Part shown: positions 6,731 to 15,716 of the stretch, piece after piece
Position numbering within the stretch: position 1 is the first letter of the stretch
Layout of the letters: each line of letters starts with the position of its first letter
Assembly (NCBI RefSeq): GCF_003555545.1
Contig: NZ_CP032157.1
Span: 1,740,546 to 1,804,545 of the forward strand
Direction: 5' to 3'
Length of the DNA stretch: 64,000 bases
Origin: Paraflavitalea soli
GTDB lineage: Bacteria; Bacteroidota; Bacteroidia; Chitinophagales; Chitinophagaceae
Translations under genes and position numbers: made by a program
Notes under the pieces: model-generated
Databases searched by the model: none
What the model was told of the DNA's origin: nothing
What the model saw: only the letters and a program-made list of their open reading frames with translations

Positions 6731-9700
6731 TTACAGGGCGCTGCCTAACTCCACCATCTCAATTTCTACCGGTTCGTAACCGGCTGAAGCTGACGGTGTG
6801 AAAAAATAGTTTTTCATGGCTGTGAGATTGCTCGTATCCATAAACACACCAGAAAAATAACCCGATCCCACCGACATACCTATACTCAACACAGAAGGGA
6901 ATTGGTTAGTCATGACTTCTGTGGAGACAATCTTTCCCACCACGTTGCCGGCTGCACCAATGGTCCCTTTTATACCCAGCTGACTCATCAAGCTGTAACT
7001 GCTAATATCGCCTACCACTTCGGTCAGCCCGCCGGATACGAACCCACCTATAGCGCCATATAAGGCACCGGTTTCCACCGCCGTTAACAAACCACTCCAG
7101 GAGCCCCAGGAGCCATCCTCATACAAGCTACCCGCCTCATACATCCCAGCGTTTAGTACAGCACCGGAAATAGCGCTCGTAACAGTATTGGTACCAATCC
7201 GGGTCGCCACCCCCAAAGCGGACCTTACGAAACTGCGACTCTGTTCAGGACCACCTTCTGCAGCATTTGCACCATCAACGCCGGCTTCCACATCATCAAA
7301 TTCTCCCGCTGCCTGTCCTGCATCTGCCACCGCGTCGGAAGCAGCATCAGCTCCGGCATCGGCCACTTCAAGTATCCCCAATTCGGCATCCAACTCCCCG
7401 GCGGCTGCATCAGATGCCCCCCCGGTGGGAACGGTAAGCACCAGCCCAATAGCCGCTACCGCCACCATGGCTACAGCGCCCACTCCCATCGCAATATAAC
7501 CCCATATACTATGGTGTCCGGAGGCATCCATCTGGTTTACCGGGTTGTTCAATTCAAAAGCAAAACGGTTCCAGGCGCCGGGCACTAACTTATTACGGGC
7601 GCCCAATCTGGAATCGGGTGCGATGAAGGTGCCGGAATTAGGGTCATAATAACGGGCCCCGAAATAATACAAGCCCGTTTGCTGATCCAGGTTCCGCCCT
7701 TCATACAAAGGCCCCGGCTTATCCGCTGTGGTAAGCTGTGAAGGAATACCAAATCCATCAAAAGCAAAGGCGCTTTGCAGGGTTCCGGTACTATCGAAAA
7801 TATGGGTGACGTCTTTCTTCTGATCACGCCGGTAAAAAAGAGCTGTACTACCCGTGCTGGTCGATGACACAGTAGCCACCATCCCCACAACATCCATTAT
7901 ATTTTTGACATTCCTGCTATTGCCGGCACTATCAGTATATACCCGGAAGGCGGGGTTGACGTACACCGCCGTTGTTCCATCGGCAAAAGCTTCCCGGACG
8001 CGGTTGCCCGACTCATCGTACAGCATGGCGCGAACGATATTGCCCCCGGACATGATCATCACCAGGTTGCTGGAAGCATCATAAACAAATACATAGGTTG
8101 TACCATTTACCGTTCTCGTCACCACCCGGCCACTGGCATCCCGTGTTACACTATACTGCACATTGCCCGTGATGGTCGACGGACAATTAGAACCCTCATA
8201 CGTGTAATTATTGTTGTCTTTGCCAGTCAGCCTGCCCGCGCTATCATAAGCATATGATCCATTGGGCATATTCGCAGATCCGCCAACGGTTTGTACCCTT
8301 TTACTGGCATAGCTATAGGCCTGGTTATTACCTGCCACCGATTCATCACTGGTCAGCAATTCGTTGAGCTGATCATAGGAATAACTAAAGTTCAACAACT
8401 GCTCATTTGAACTGCCTTCAAAGGTTTCCGTATAAGCCAGGCCCGCACTATTATACGTGTAGTTGGCCGTTAGCACATTGCTGTATTGCACCACACCGAA
8501 ACGGCCATTGGCAAAATAATTGTCTACCGGATAATCAATGGTTACAGCCTCCAGTTGCTGGGAGGCCAGCATGCCAAACTGATAGGTACGTGTAAGGGTA
8601 GTGCCGTCATTGTAGCCCTGCTCTACCAGGCGCTTTACCGGATCGAATCCGGAAGTGGTGGTATAGGTTTGGCCATCAATAGTCATCGTTTGACTGGTAG
8701 TGTTTCCGTAGTCATCATACCCCATGGTTTTCTGCAGTTCTGTATTACCATTTGAAGTGATGGTAACAGTAGCCAGATGACCCATTCCATTGGTGGCGGT
8801 GTCGTAAGTAAAGGCAATCACCCTGCCATCGGAATAAGTTTGCTGAATGACCCTGCCAAGGGCATCATAGGCATAGGTAACGGTGGCCGAAGACGCATCT
8901 GTAATGGTTTGCACACAACCCGTGGCAGCGCTATACTGGTAAGTGAGGGCGCCCGATGCATAGTTCAACGGGTTTTGATCGGGATTGTTATAATTGATCT
9001 TGCGTCCCAGCGAATCATAGGTCACGGTGTTTTGAATATGCTGCGGATCAGTTACCGTTAGCATGCGGCCCAACGGATCGTAGACAAAAGTGGTGGTGGC
9101 GTTATTGTCGTTACTGATGACCGATTGTATTTGCTGGGGTCTGCCATTGAACAAATGACGGGTTAATACAGTGACGTATGCTTCCGGGGTGCCGGATGCC
9201 TCAGTGACAGTTGTTTGCTGCCAGGTGTCGTAACTCCAGGTATTGGTCACTATCACCTGGTCGTTGGCGCCGGATGGGGTTTGCCGGGTTATGGTACGTT
9301 CCAGTGCATCATATTGATAGGTGGTAAGCGCTGTGGCAACAGGCGCTGTAAGCGAAGTGCTGTAAAAAGGCAGGCTTTTGGTAAGCGGCTTATTATAGGC
9401 CCCATAGGTTGTAAGCAAAACAGAATAGCCATTATTGGCGGCAGCTTGTACCGCCACCTGGGCTGTTCTTCCCTTACCGTCAATGTATTTCCAGTGACCG
9501 GCCCATTCCCGCGTATTATCTGTTGGAAATGCTTGCAGTGTACTGCCCTGCATATAGATACCTCCCGCACCATCATTGAGGTAGGCGATGGTCTTAAGTG
9601 TGAGCACCTGAGCCGATAAAAAGGAGGCGCTGCCTGTAACGTAAGTCGTGCATGCATTGGGGTCGCTTTGATTGCAGCCGGCAGGTATGGGTCCCTGCTC

Positions 9701-12700
9701 CGTCACTTTACGCCCAAACCCATCCAGGCCAATAATGGTGATAAAACCACTGGCATCCTGCTTGGCTACTAATTTGCCAAACCTTGGATCATAACCTGCC
9801 AGCGTAGTCAACGGTGTATTTTGCTCATTGTCCGGCGAGGTCATGGTTTCCGCATAGGTGTTGTAAGCGGTTTCAAAAGTATACAGGGTAGGCTGGCTGC
9901 CAGGCTTTGTAACAACCGTTTTGTTGCCAAAAGTATCGTACGTAAATGAGGTGATCAGCATCACATTGTTCTGGTTGTCCCAGCCGCCCTGTGTAGCCAG
10001 GTTGTAGGTGTTGGACGTATAGGTGCGTGCCGATAAATTATAATCACCCGGTTGAAAGGTGGTGATATCGGTATCGGTGGCATTGCTGCTTTCTTTTTGG
10101 TACAACAGGTAGCCAAGCGCCCACCCGGGTGACAATACATCGTTCTGGTATTCGCTGTATTTATACACTATTTCTGCCGGTGTAATGGGCGATACAGTGG
10201 GAAAAGGGGCCGTACAATTTATGCCCGAAGGATCGATGTATTGTACATAACCCCACCAGGTCTTTTCAATTTGATTACCATATTCGTCGTAAGCAAAGCT
10301 TTTTGCTGTCAGCGAATCAAAATTGGCTGCCCCGGAATTATAATAGTATTCGAGCATACCTGTTGTCAGTACCTCATAGGCTACATTGGCAGGATCGGCC
10401 CCGTGCCTTTGAAAGGGTGTGGATTGATAAGTGCTCACCGTTAGTTTCAGGAGTTCATTACCATTTTGCGATTTGGAGAGTGATGCCAGGGAGCCTGTAT
10501 ACGGAAAGGTCTGGAGAAAGTTCTTGATAATACTGAGCCCGGTACCCGTATTGGTTTGCTGAACGGTCTGAAAGCCTTGCCAGCCTCTGCCCATCAGGTT
10601 GATACTGGCATGCTGGTACTGCATCTCAAAAGTCTGGGCATAGGCAAACCTGTTCAGCGTGGCGTTATTGGTAGAAGTATAGGCTGCTACCACATATTTG
10701 GCCATACCCATAACGTTTTGCACGGGAAATTGGACCGGCGACATAATACAAGGATATTGCCGGGCGGTGGTAACGGGATAAATTTGGGCCGTTTCAGTAT
10801 ATACATCGCTATCGGTTAGCGGCGCATAGGTGATGGTGGTGGTATTACCCAACTGATCGCAGATACTGTTGGCCAGATCAGGGTAAGGCCCTGCTGAAGG
10901 GAATGGCAGTACATTAATATTATTGTTATTATCTGTATAGGTATAAAACAGGTCAGCCTTTCCGTCGCCATTGGCATCACCGGCAAAGAAGTTGAGTTGG
11001 GCCATATTCTGACCGGTATTGATAGAGGCCCCTTGTGCAAATACGCCGGAGGGGTTGGCTGAAAAGACCGTGAAGTTCCAACAATTGTCATTATCGAGCC
11101 AGGAGGCTACAATATTGGTTTGCCCGCTGCCATTTAGCCCCAGGGGGTAAAGATCGGAAGCGCCGTATAATTCCGAATCGAAGGTACTCGACGTACCTGG
11201 TACAAACTGACCAGTGCAGGTGGAGAAGAAGGGCTGCAGGATGAAAGAGGAGTCATTTACGCTTTCGGTGAGCTGCAGGATGTCCAATATGCCATCGCCG
11301 TTTACATCTACCGGCAAAATGGATACGGTTCCATTGTCCGGAGTGTTTAAATTGGAAGTGACAGACGTCGTAAAAAAATTGAGTGAGCCGGGCAAATTGG
11401 TGGTGATGTAAGCAGTGACCTGGTATAAACCGGAGGAGTTTTGCCATAGCACTACCATGTCGGTAATGCCATCATTGTTCACGTCCATTGGCCAGAATAC
11501 AGGGTTGGCATATTCCTGCTGGGTATTGTAACTGAAAGCGTTGGTAGAAAAGCTACCGTTGCTGCCGACAAAAGTGGACAACCAGATATTGAAATTAAGT
11601 ATGCCGTTATAATCATAAGCCTGCACCAGGTCTACCCGGCCATCTCCGTTGGCATCGATGGCAAAGAATCCCAATGAACTACTGCCTTGCCAGGGGCTCG
11701 TAGTGATGGTGGTATAAGGATTGCTGTACGAAGTGCCGTTATTGATAAAAACGTCTATACAAATAAATTCATTATTATTCCCACCGGGATACACCACCAC
11801 GATATCGGAAAGCCCGTCTCCGTTCACATCTGCCGTGAATATATTATAATTGGTGCCGATAGTGCCGGAATAATATCCTAATTGCTGACCATTTGAGTTT
11901 TGTGTGCTGTACGTAATTTGACCGTTTACCTGAGTTGCCAGATACGTCACTACACTCAGGTTCTGCTGGGACATATAAAACTGCAGGATATCCGTAATGC
12001 CATCCCCGTTTACATCTACCGGCGATGTTTGCACCACACCGTATGCGTTGAGCAGGAGGGAAGATGGCTGACTGGTATCGAATGTTGGCTGGGCAACATC
12101 CTGCCAGCCTATTTGGATGGGTGGCAATGTATTGCCATTCGCATCGGTGATGGTAATGTTCTCTACCAGGCTGAAGCCTGTAGCCGTTCCTTTTCCGTAG
12201 GTAAGGGTGTAGGTACGTATGGGCTCGCTGCCGATAGTGGTTTGTATGGTAGTGAGCAAATAACTGGTTTGTACCAGGTAACCACCGAAGTAAGTAGTAA
12301 TAATATCGGGCCTGGCTGCATAACCAAAGTTGACAGTAAAATTGGCCTGGGTATTATTCGTTACCGTATAAATGATCTTGCTGAGGTAATACGCGCCGGT
12401 ATTGCTGCCACCTTCCAGCGGGATATTGGTATATTGGTATTCTATGCGGTTGCCATTGAGGTCCTGGATGGAAGCGAGGGCCCATTCCCGTACATTATCG
12501 GTGCCCAGGGCCATGATGCAACTATCGGGGGTGGTGCCATAACTACAGATAACGCCATTCTTCTTATACACGGTAAATCCGTCTTGTGGGCTGGCTCCTG
12601 CCACCACCTGGTTCCATTGATGATTTTCGGTGTAATAGATGGTGCCTGGCTGGCCATAATCGCCGGTGATGTTGATAAGCCGTTGTCCGTCGAGGGCGAA

Positions 12701-12976
12701 ACGGTCGTTCTCATTGTAGTTAATGCTTCCCCAAAAACTATCGATGGCAGGGATGGCATTGGTACGGGTGATGGAGGAGAGGCCACCGAGCGACCAGCCT
12801 ATACCACACATACCGTTACCGGCGCCGTGGTTATAGGTCAACTGAAGATTGGGTTGCGCATTGGCTATGCCGGGAGGAATTTCTATAGGTAATTGATAAT
12901 TGGCTGCGCCATTGGCATCAACACTAAATGATCCTTGTTTGATGCCAAATGCAGAAACATTGGTTACTGTGTCCAT
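6731..12976 (-). CDS. Giant SpvB/FG-GAP/RHS-repeat protein, Tc-toxin TcB-TcC-like
   Basis: The 2081-residue protein begins with an SpvB-like domain (GAANYQLPIEIPPG, LQLTYNHGAGNGMCGIGWSLGG). FG-GAP/VCBS repeats follow (several copies of D-N/V-NGDGxxD), then a long YD/RHS repeat region from about residue 1000. The RHS core ends near residues 1765-1815 with LYYFGARYYDPNSGTF and NPVNQMDASGHH. The last 260 residues are unique: a hydrophobic segment, an Ala/Asp/Glu-rich linker and glycine-rich hydrophobic stretches. Known TcB/TcC and Rhs proteins form a hollow cocoon enclosing a C-terminal toxin. Here both parts are in one chain, without a signal peptide and without a TcA partner in the window. The toxin-like end is unassigned. 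Confidence 0.85.
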   Translation of the reverse strand: MDTVTNVSAFGIKQGSFSVDANGAANYQLPIEIPPGIANAQPNLQLTYNHGAGNGMCGIGWSLGGLSSITRTNAIPAIDSFWGSINYNENDRFALDGQRLINITGDYGQPGTIYYTENHQWNQVVAGASPQDGFTVYKKNGVICSYGTTPDSCIMALGTDNVREWALASIQDLNGNRIEYQYTNIPLEGGSNTGAYYLSKIIYTVTNNTQANFTVNFGYAARPDIITTYFGGYLVQTSYLLTTIQTTIGSEPIRTYTLTYGKGTATGFSLVENITITDANGNTLPPIQIGWQDVAQPTFDTSQPSSLLLNAYGVVQTSPVDVNGDGITDILQFYMSQQNLSVVTYLATQVNGQITYSTQNSNGQQLGYYSGTIGTNYNIFTADVNGDGLSDIVVVYPGGNNNEFICIDVFINNGTSYSNPYTTITTSPWQGSSSLGFFAIDANGDGRVDLVQAYDYNGILNFNIWLSTFVGSNGSFSTNAFSYNTQQEYANPVFWPMDVNNDGITDMVVLWQNSSGLYQVTAYITTNLPGSLNFFTTSVTSNLNTPDNGTVSILPVDVNGDGILDILQLTESVNDSSFILQPFFSTCTGQFVPGTSSTFDSELYGASDLYPLGLNGSGQTNIVASWLDNDNCWNFTVFSANPSGVFAQGASINTGQNMAQLNFFAGDANGDGKADLFYTYTDNNNNINVLPFPSAGPYPDLANSICDQLGNTTTITYAPLTDSDVYTETAQIYPVTTARQYPCIMSPVQFPVQNVMGMAKYVVAAYTSTNNATLNRFAYAQTFEMQYQHASINLMGRGWQGFQTVQQTNTGTGLSIIKNFLQTFPYTGSLASLSKSQNGNELLKLTVSTYQSTPFQRHGADPANVAYEVLTTGMLEYYYNSGAANFDSLTAKSFAYDEYGNQIEKTWWGYVQYIDPSGINCTAPFPTVSPITPAEIVYKYSEYQNDVLSPGWALGYLLYQKESSNATDTDITTFQPGDYNLSARTYTSNTYNLATQGGWDNQNNVMLITSFTYDTFGNKTVVTKPGSQPTLYTFETAYNTYAETMTSPDNEQNTPLTTLAGYDPRFGKLVAKQDASGFITIIGLDGFGRKVTEQGPIPAGCNQSDPNACTTYVTGSASFLSAQVLTLKTIAYLNDGAGGIYMQGSTLQAFPTDNTREWAGHWKYIDGKGRTAQVAVQAAANNGYSVLLTTYGAYNKPLTKSLPFYSTSLTAPVATALTTYQYDALERTITRQTPSGANDQVIVTNTWSYDTWQQTTVTEASGTPEAYVTVLTRHLFNGRPQQIQSVISNDNNATTTFVYDPLGRMLTVTDPQHIQNTVTYDSLGRKINYNNPDQNPLNYASGALTYQYSAATGCVQTITDASSATVTYAYDALGRVIQQTYSDGRVIAFTYDTATNGMGHLATVTITSNGNTELQKTMGYDDYGNTTSQTMTIDGQTYTTTSGFDPVKRLVEQGYNDGTTLTRTYQFGMLASQQLEAVTIDYPVDNYFANGRFGVVQYSNVLTANYTYNSAGLAYTETFEGSSNEQLLNFSYSYDQLNELLTSDESVAGNNQAYSYASKRVQTVGGSANMPNGSYAYDSAGRLTGKDNNNYTYEGSNCPSTITGNVQYSVTRDASGRVVTRTVNGTTYVFVYDASSNLVMIMSGGNIVRAMLYDESGNRVREAFADGTTAVYVNPAFRVYTDSAGNSRNVKNIMDVVGMVATVSSTSTGSTALFYRRDQKKDVTHIFDSTGTLQSAFAFDGFGIPSQLTTADKPGPLYEGRNLDQQTGLYYFGARYYDPNSGTFIAPDSRLGARNKLVPGAWNRFAFELNNPVNQMDASGHHSIWGYIAMGVGAVAMVAVAAIGLVLTVPTGGASDAAAGELDAELGILEVADAGADAASDAVADAGQAAGEFDDVEAGVDGANAAEGGPEQSRSFVRSALGVATRIGTNTVTSAISGAVLNAGMYEAGSLYEDGSWGSWSGLLTAVETGALYGAIGGFVSGGLTEVVGDISSYSLMSQLGIKGTIGAAGNVVGKIVSTEVMTNQFPSVLSIGMSVGSGYFSGVFMDTSNLTAMKNYFFTPSASAGYEPVEIEMVELGSAL

Positions 12977-12986
12977 GGTATTGAAT

Positions 12987-13018
12987 TATAAAATGCCCCA
13001 TGCCGGCGGCATGGGGCA
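12987..13018 (-). terminator. Perfect hairpin between the Vps62-like and RHS genes (terminator or attenuator)
   Basis: TGCCCCATGCC (12994-13004) and GGCATGGGGCA (13008-13018) form a perfect 11-bp stem with a 3-nt loop. On the minus strand it is followed by TTTTATAATT. It lies between the stop of the Vps62-like gene and the ATG of the RHS gene, so it should end or reduce transcription from the first gene into the second. Confidence 0.7.
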
Positions 13019-13051
13019 GCATTGATGAATGTGTTAGCGGAATTTCAAAGG

Positions 13052-13699
13052 TTAAGCTTGCGGAGGGGCGATGTCGTATGTCACAATGGAAGTAGGATAG
13101 CCCGAAACAGCGTAACAGATCTGTGAATTGGGCAATTGGAACACACTCACATCTTGTGCCGCCTTGCTATTATGGTCGGCCCAGATAAAATTGCTGGTCG
13201 TATTTAATGATACCTGTTGTACCAGGTCCTGCCTTACACACATGAGGCCAGGATATTGGGCCACCTGGGGCGGGCTGTTAAAATCCATCACCGCTACAGT
13301 GCCGATGGCGATGTAACCTTGCGGAGCTATCGGATTGTAGATACCCAGGTAACTGGGCGCACCGTTACCCGAGCATTTCCATATCTCGGCAAAACCTGTA
13401 GGAGGTGCAAAGCAGGGATTAGTGGGATCATCATTGTTCGCCATGTAAATATTGCAGGACCCTGCCGGCGGATTCGTAAAGTTGTTGGTAGCATAATACC
13501 CCAAATAAGCATAAGAGCTGGTAGTGGCGGTGGGAAGGATCTGCTGGATGGCAGGGATCCACCAGCTGGCCTTCTCCGTGGCATAGGACTCCATAGAATT
13601 GATCGACACATTTAAATACGTACTGATACTGTGAGCAGTTAAATAGGACTGCGCTGATGGCGTTACGCCCTTTGGACGCGTTGCCTGAGTGGTTTGCAT
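13052..13699 (-). CDS. Vps62-related (DUF946-like) domain protein
   Basis: The 215-residue protein contains a pattern typical of the Vps62/DUF946 family: a Trp near GFAEIWKCSG, then YLGIYNPIAPQGYIAIGTVAV, a PPQV segment and MCVRQDLV. It has no obvious export signal. In bacteria this domain is found in secreted or surface proteins of largely unknown function, sometimes with toxins. It sits directly upstream of the giant RHS gene in the same direction, 75 bp apart, with a terminator-like hairpin between them, so it may be a more highly expressed companion of that protein. Confidence 0.65.
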   Translation of the reverse strand: MQTTQATRPKGVTPSAQSYLTAHSISTYLNVSINSMESYATEKASWWIPAIQQILPTATTSSYAYLGYYATNNFTNPPAGSCNIYMANNDDPTNPCFAPPTGFAEIWKCSGNGAPSYLGIYNPIAPQGYIAIGTVAVMDFNSPPQVAQYPGLMCVRQDLVQQVSLNTTSNFIWADHNSKAAQDVSVFQLPNSQICYAVSGYPTSIVTYDIAPPQA

Positions 13700-14092
13700 A
13701 GTATATGTTTGAATTTAAAAAATGTACCATCGCGAGGGATCATTCATCCCGTCGGGAATGCAAACTTTCATAACCTTAACCAGCTACTACAATAGGTATC
13801 AAATGGAGTGATCAAATCTGCTATTTCTAGCATGGAGAAAAATAAAGTATTACGCAGGCAGGACAAATATAATATAAAAAATATCTAATTTGAATTATTT
13901 TCTTTGTCAACTTTCACTGATTTAATAATAACCTACTCTAAACCGTTGGGTTTGTGTGATTTTAACAGTTTATTCCGGTTCCTGTTTAACGTGATGAAAC
14001 AGTGCTGTTCAGCAGGCAGGCCAATCCAGGTCAGCGCGGCTGGCAATAATTACCCCTAAAAAACAGGAGGGGCAACTACTGGAATCCAGGTA
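13700..14092. other. Divergent intergenic region, no gene seen
   Basis: About 460 bp (to 14159) separate the minus-strand Vps62-like gene from the plus-strand secreted-protein gene. Apart from the ACCCCTAAA nonamer (14052-14060) and the promoter at 14093-14123, I see an AT-rich stretch around 13840-13920 and no convincing small gene or RNA. A short GGGAT-N5-ATCCC inverted repeat near 13735-13750 may belong to the minus-strand promoter. Confidence 0.4.
14052..14060 (+). promoter_or_regulatory. ACCCCTAAA nonamer upstream of the secreted-protein gene
   Basis: Third copy of the nonamer seen at 2798-2806 (minus strand) and 4082-4090. It lies about 33 bp upstream of the -33 box of the proposed promoter, a position suitable for an activator. 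Confidence 0.25.
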
Positions 14093-14123
14093 TTTTTCAG
14101 GTGTCTGCTTAACGGTAATTTTG
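14093..14123 (+). promoter_or_regulatory. Bacteroidota-type promoter
   Basis: TTTT (14093-14096; consensus TTTG), exactly 19 bp, then TAATTTTG (14116-14123), a perfect TAnnTTTG -7 box. Transcription would start near 14129, about 30 nt before the ATG at 14160. Confidence 0.6.
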
Positions 14124-14159
14124 TAGATTCCAACTACCTACTAATTAACCGGACAGCAT

Positions 14160-14744
14160 ATGAAAACACGAACCATAGGCCTGGTAGCCATCCTGACCCT
14201 GCAAGCCTTCCTGGTACAGGCGCAAAGGACACCTAAAGTAATTAGCCCCAATACCCCCTTTGACAAAGCAGTCGCCGAAGCCATGATCGGCAAAGACGGC
14301 ACCTGCACCATCAAGGGCTTTGTGTCTAAAAAAGGCAACTACCTGGTGAGACTGGTAGAGTTGTATCCCTGCACCGATTATTTCCTCGAATTTCTCGAAC
14401 TCAAACAGAAGGACAAAAAAGGCAAAAAAGCGATCTACCTCTCAGATGAAGCCTATAGTTACCGGATATTGACCATGATCGGTGAAGACGGCAGCTTTGA
14501 GTTCAAAGGGCTCAATCCGGGCAAATATTACCTGCAAACCAGGGTTGTACAAACCAAGGTAGGCAATGGAGAAAAGCAGGTGGGCACCGAAACCACTACT
14601 ACCTATAATGGCCATGGCGTACAGATAGGACAGGGTAGCAGGGCCATTATGGAAAAGACCCGCTTTCTGTACCAAACCGATGAAATGTTTACAAAAATTG
14701 TAGAGATCGCTGCCAATGGGCAGGTGATTAATTGTACCCTTTAA
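14160..14744 (+). CDS. Secreted hypothetical protein with carboxypeptidase-regulatory-like fold
   Basis: The 194-residue protein starts with a Sec signal peptide (MKTRTIGLVAILTLQAFLVQAQ, cleavage likely after AQ). The mature part has a central GEDGSFEFKGLNPGKYYLQT segment, the usual signature of a carboxypeptidase-regulatory or SdrD-B-like beta-sandwich. I do not recognise a specific family or function. It has a good promoter (14093-14123) and ends 12 bp before the next gene, so the two are probably co-transcribed. Confidence 0.75.
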   Translation: MKTRTIGLVAILTLQAFLVQAQRTPKVISPNTPFDKAVAEAMIGKDGTCTIKGFVSKKGNYLVRLVELYPCTDYFLEFLELKQKDKKGKKAIYLSDEAYSYRILTMIGEDGSFEFKGLNPGKYYLQTRVVQTKVGNGEKQVGTETTTTYNGHGVQIGQGSRAIMEKTRFLYQTDEMFTKIVEIAANGQVINCTL

Positions 14745-14756
14745 AAATTGCCGGAC

Positions 14757-15518
14757 ATGACTACTAAAATATTGGCAGGGTGTGCCTTATTCATGGCTTT
14801 TTCATTAGGCGCCTTGGCGCAGGTTGTCCGAATTCCGGATGCCAATTTCAAAAAAGCGATCATTGATCAAGGCGTTGACACCAATGGCGACGGACAGATA
14901 CAGGTAGAGGAAGCTAAGAAGGTGACCATATTGTACGTCGTCAAAGCCGGTATTGTTTCACTGGAAGGCATTAAAAGTTTTGTGAACCTGGTGGATTTTG
15001 GCTTTCACGAAAACAAAGTGAAAACGGTAGACGTCTCTGGTTTGAAGAAGCTCAAGTTTATATATGGCTTCGACAATGAATTGGAATCAGTCATCACCAA
15101 GGGTTGCGACAGCCTGGTCAATATCAGTTGCCACAAAAACAAACTCCGGAGCATCGAAATCGCCCACCTGAAAAAACTGGTCATTTTAAGCCTTGGCTGG
15201 AATCAATTTACCCGGTTGGATGTGAGCAATATGACCGAATTGAAACAGGTAGAATTGCATGATAATCAGCTCCGGGAAGTCAAGTTCAACAACTGCCCTG
15301 AAATGATCGATTTCTGGGCCTCCAGAAATCAAATTGCACATCATCTGGACTTTACCGCCATGCCCAAGCTGCAATTTTTAAGAATTGAGGACAATCCGAT
15401 TCCTTCATTGGATATCCGGGGCCTGGCCAATCTCACAACATGCAGGTGTTATAATTCCAATATCAAAACACTCAACTTAAGTGGCACGGTAAAACTAGAG
15501 GACCTGAGTTGGTATTAA
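14757..15518 (+). CDS. Secreted leucine-rich-repeat protein with EF-hand-like loop
   Basis: I chose the ATG at 14757 rather than the in-frame TTG at 14748, because it gives a clean signal peptide (MTTKILAGCALFMAFSLGALAQ). The 253-residue product then has a DTNGDGQIQVEEA loop, an EF-hand or dockerin-type calcium motif seen in Bacteroidota LRR proteins (internalin-like). About eight irregular leucine-rich repeats follow (LKKLKFIYGFDNELES, LTTCRCYNSNIKTLNLSG). It is likely an exported recognition or adhesion protein, with partners unknown. It follows the secreted protein at 14160 after 12 bp. Confidence 0.75.
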   Translation: MTTKILAGCALFMAFSLGALAQVVRIPDANFKKAIIDQGVDTNGDGQIQVEEAKKVTILYVVKAGIVSLEGIKSFVNLVDFGFHENKVKTVDVSGLKKLKFIYGFDNELESVITKGCDSLVNISCHKNKLRSIEIAHLKKLVILSLGWNQFTRLDVSNMTELKQVELHDNQLREVKFNNCPEMIDFWASRNQIAHHLDFTAMPKLQFLRIEDNPIPSLDIRGLANLTTCRCYNSNIKTLNLSGTVKLEDLSWY

Positions 15519-15716
15519 TAGTTTTCTCCAGCTTTGTTTTATGCTCCCCTAAACTCATAGTCCTGCCAAAGCACTTTTATGTCCTCATTCTTTGATTCGG
15601 CAACTGGTATGGCCATAGTTGGACCTTATAGGCTGCAATAATATTCCTACAGCCAATTTAAACTTATATACCTATATTTCGTGCCTTTAGATCACTTAAT
15701 AAACTTTGATACCCGG

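Noticed and set aside
11900-12892. Long plus-strand open frame (330 codons) inside the RHS gene
   Set aside because: Antisense to the SpvB/FG-GAP region with no family pattern; caused by the codon bias of the true minus-strand gene.
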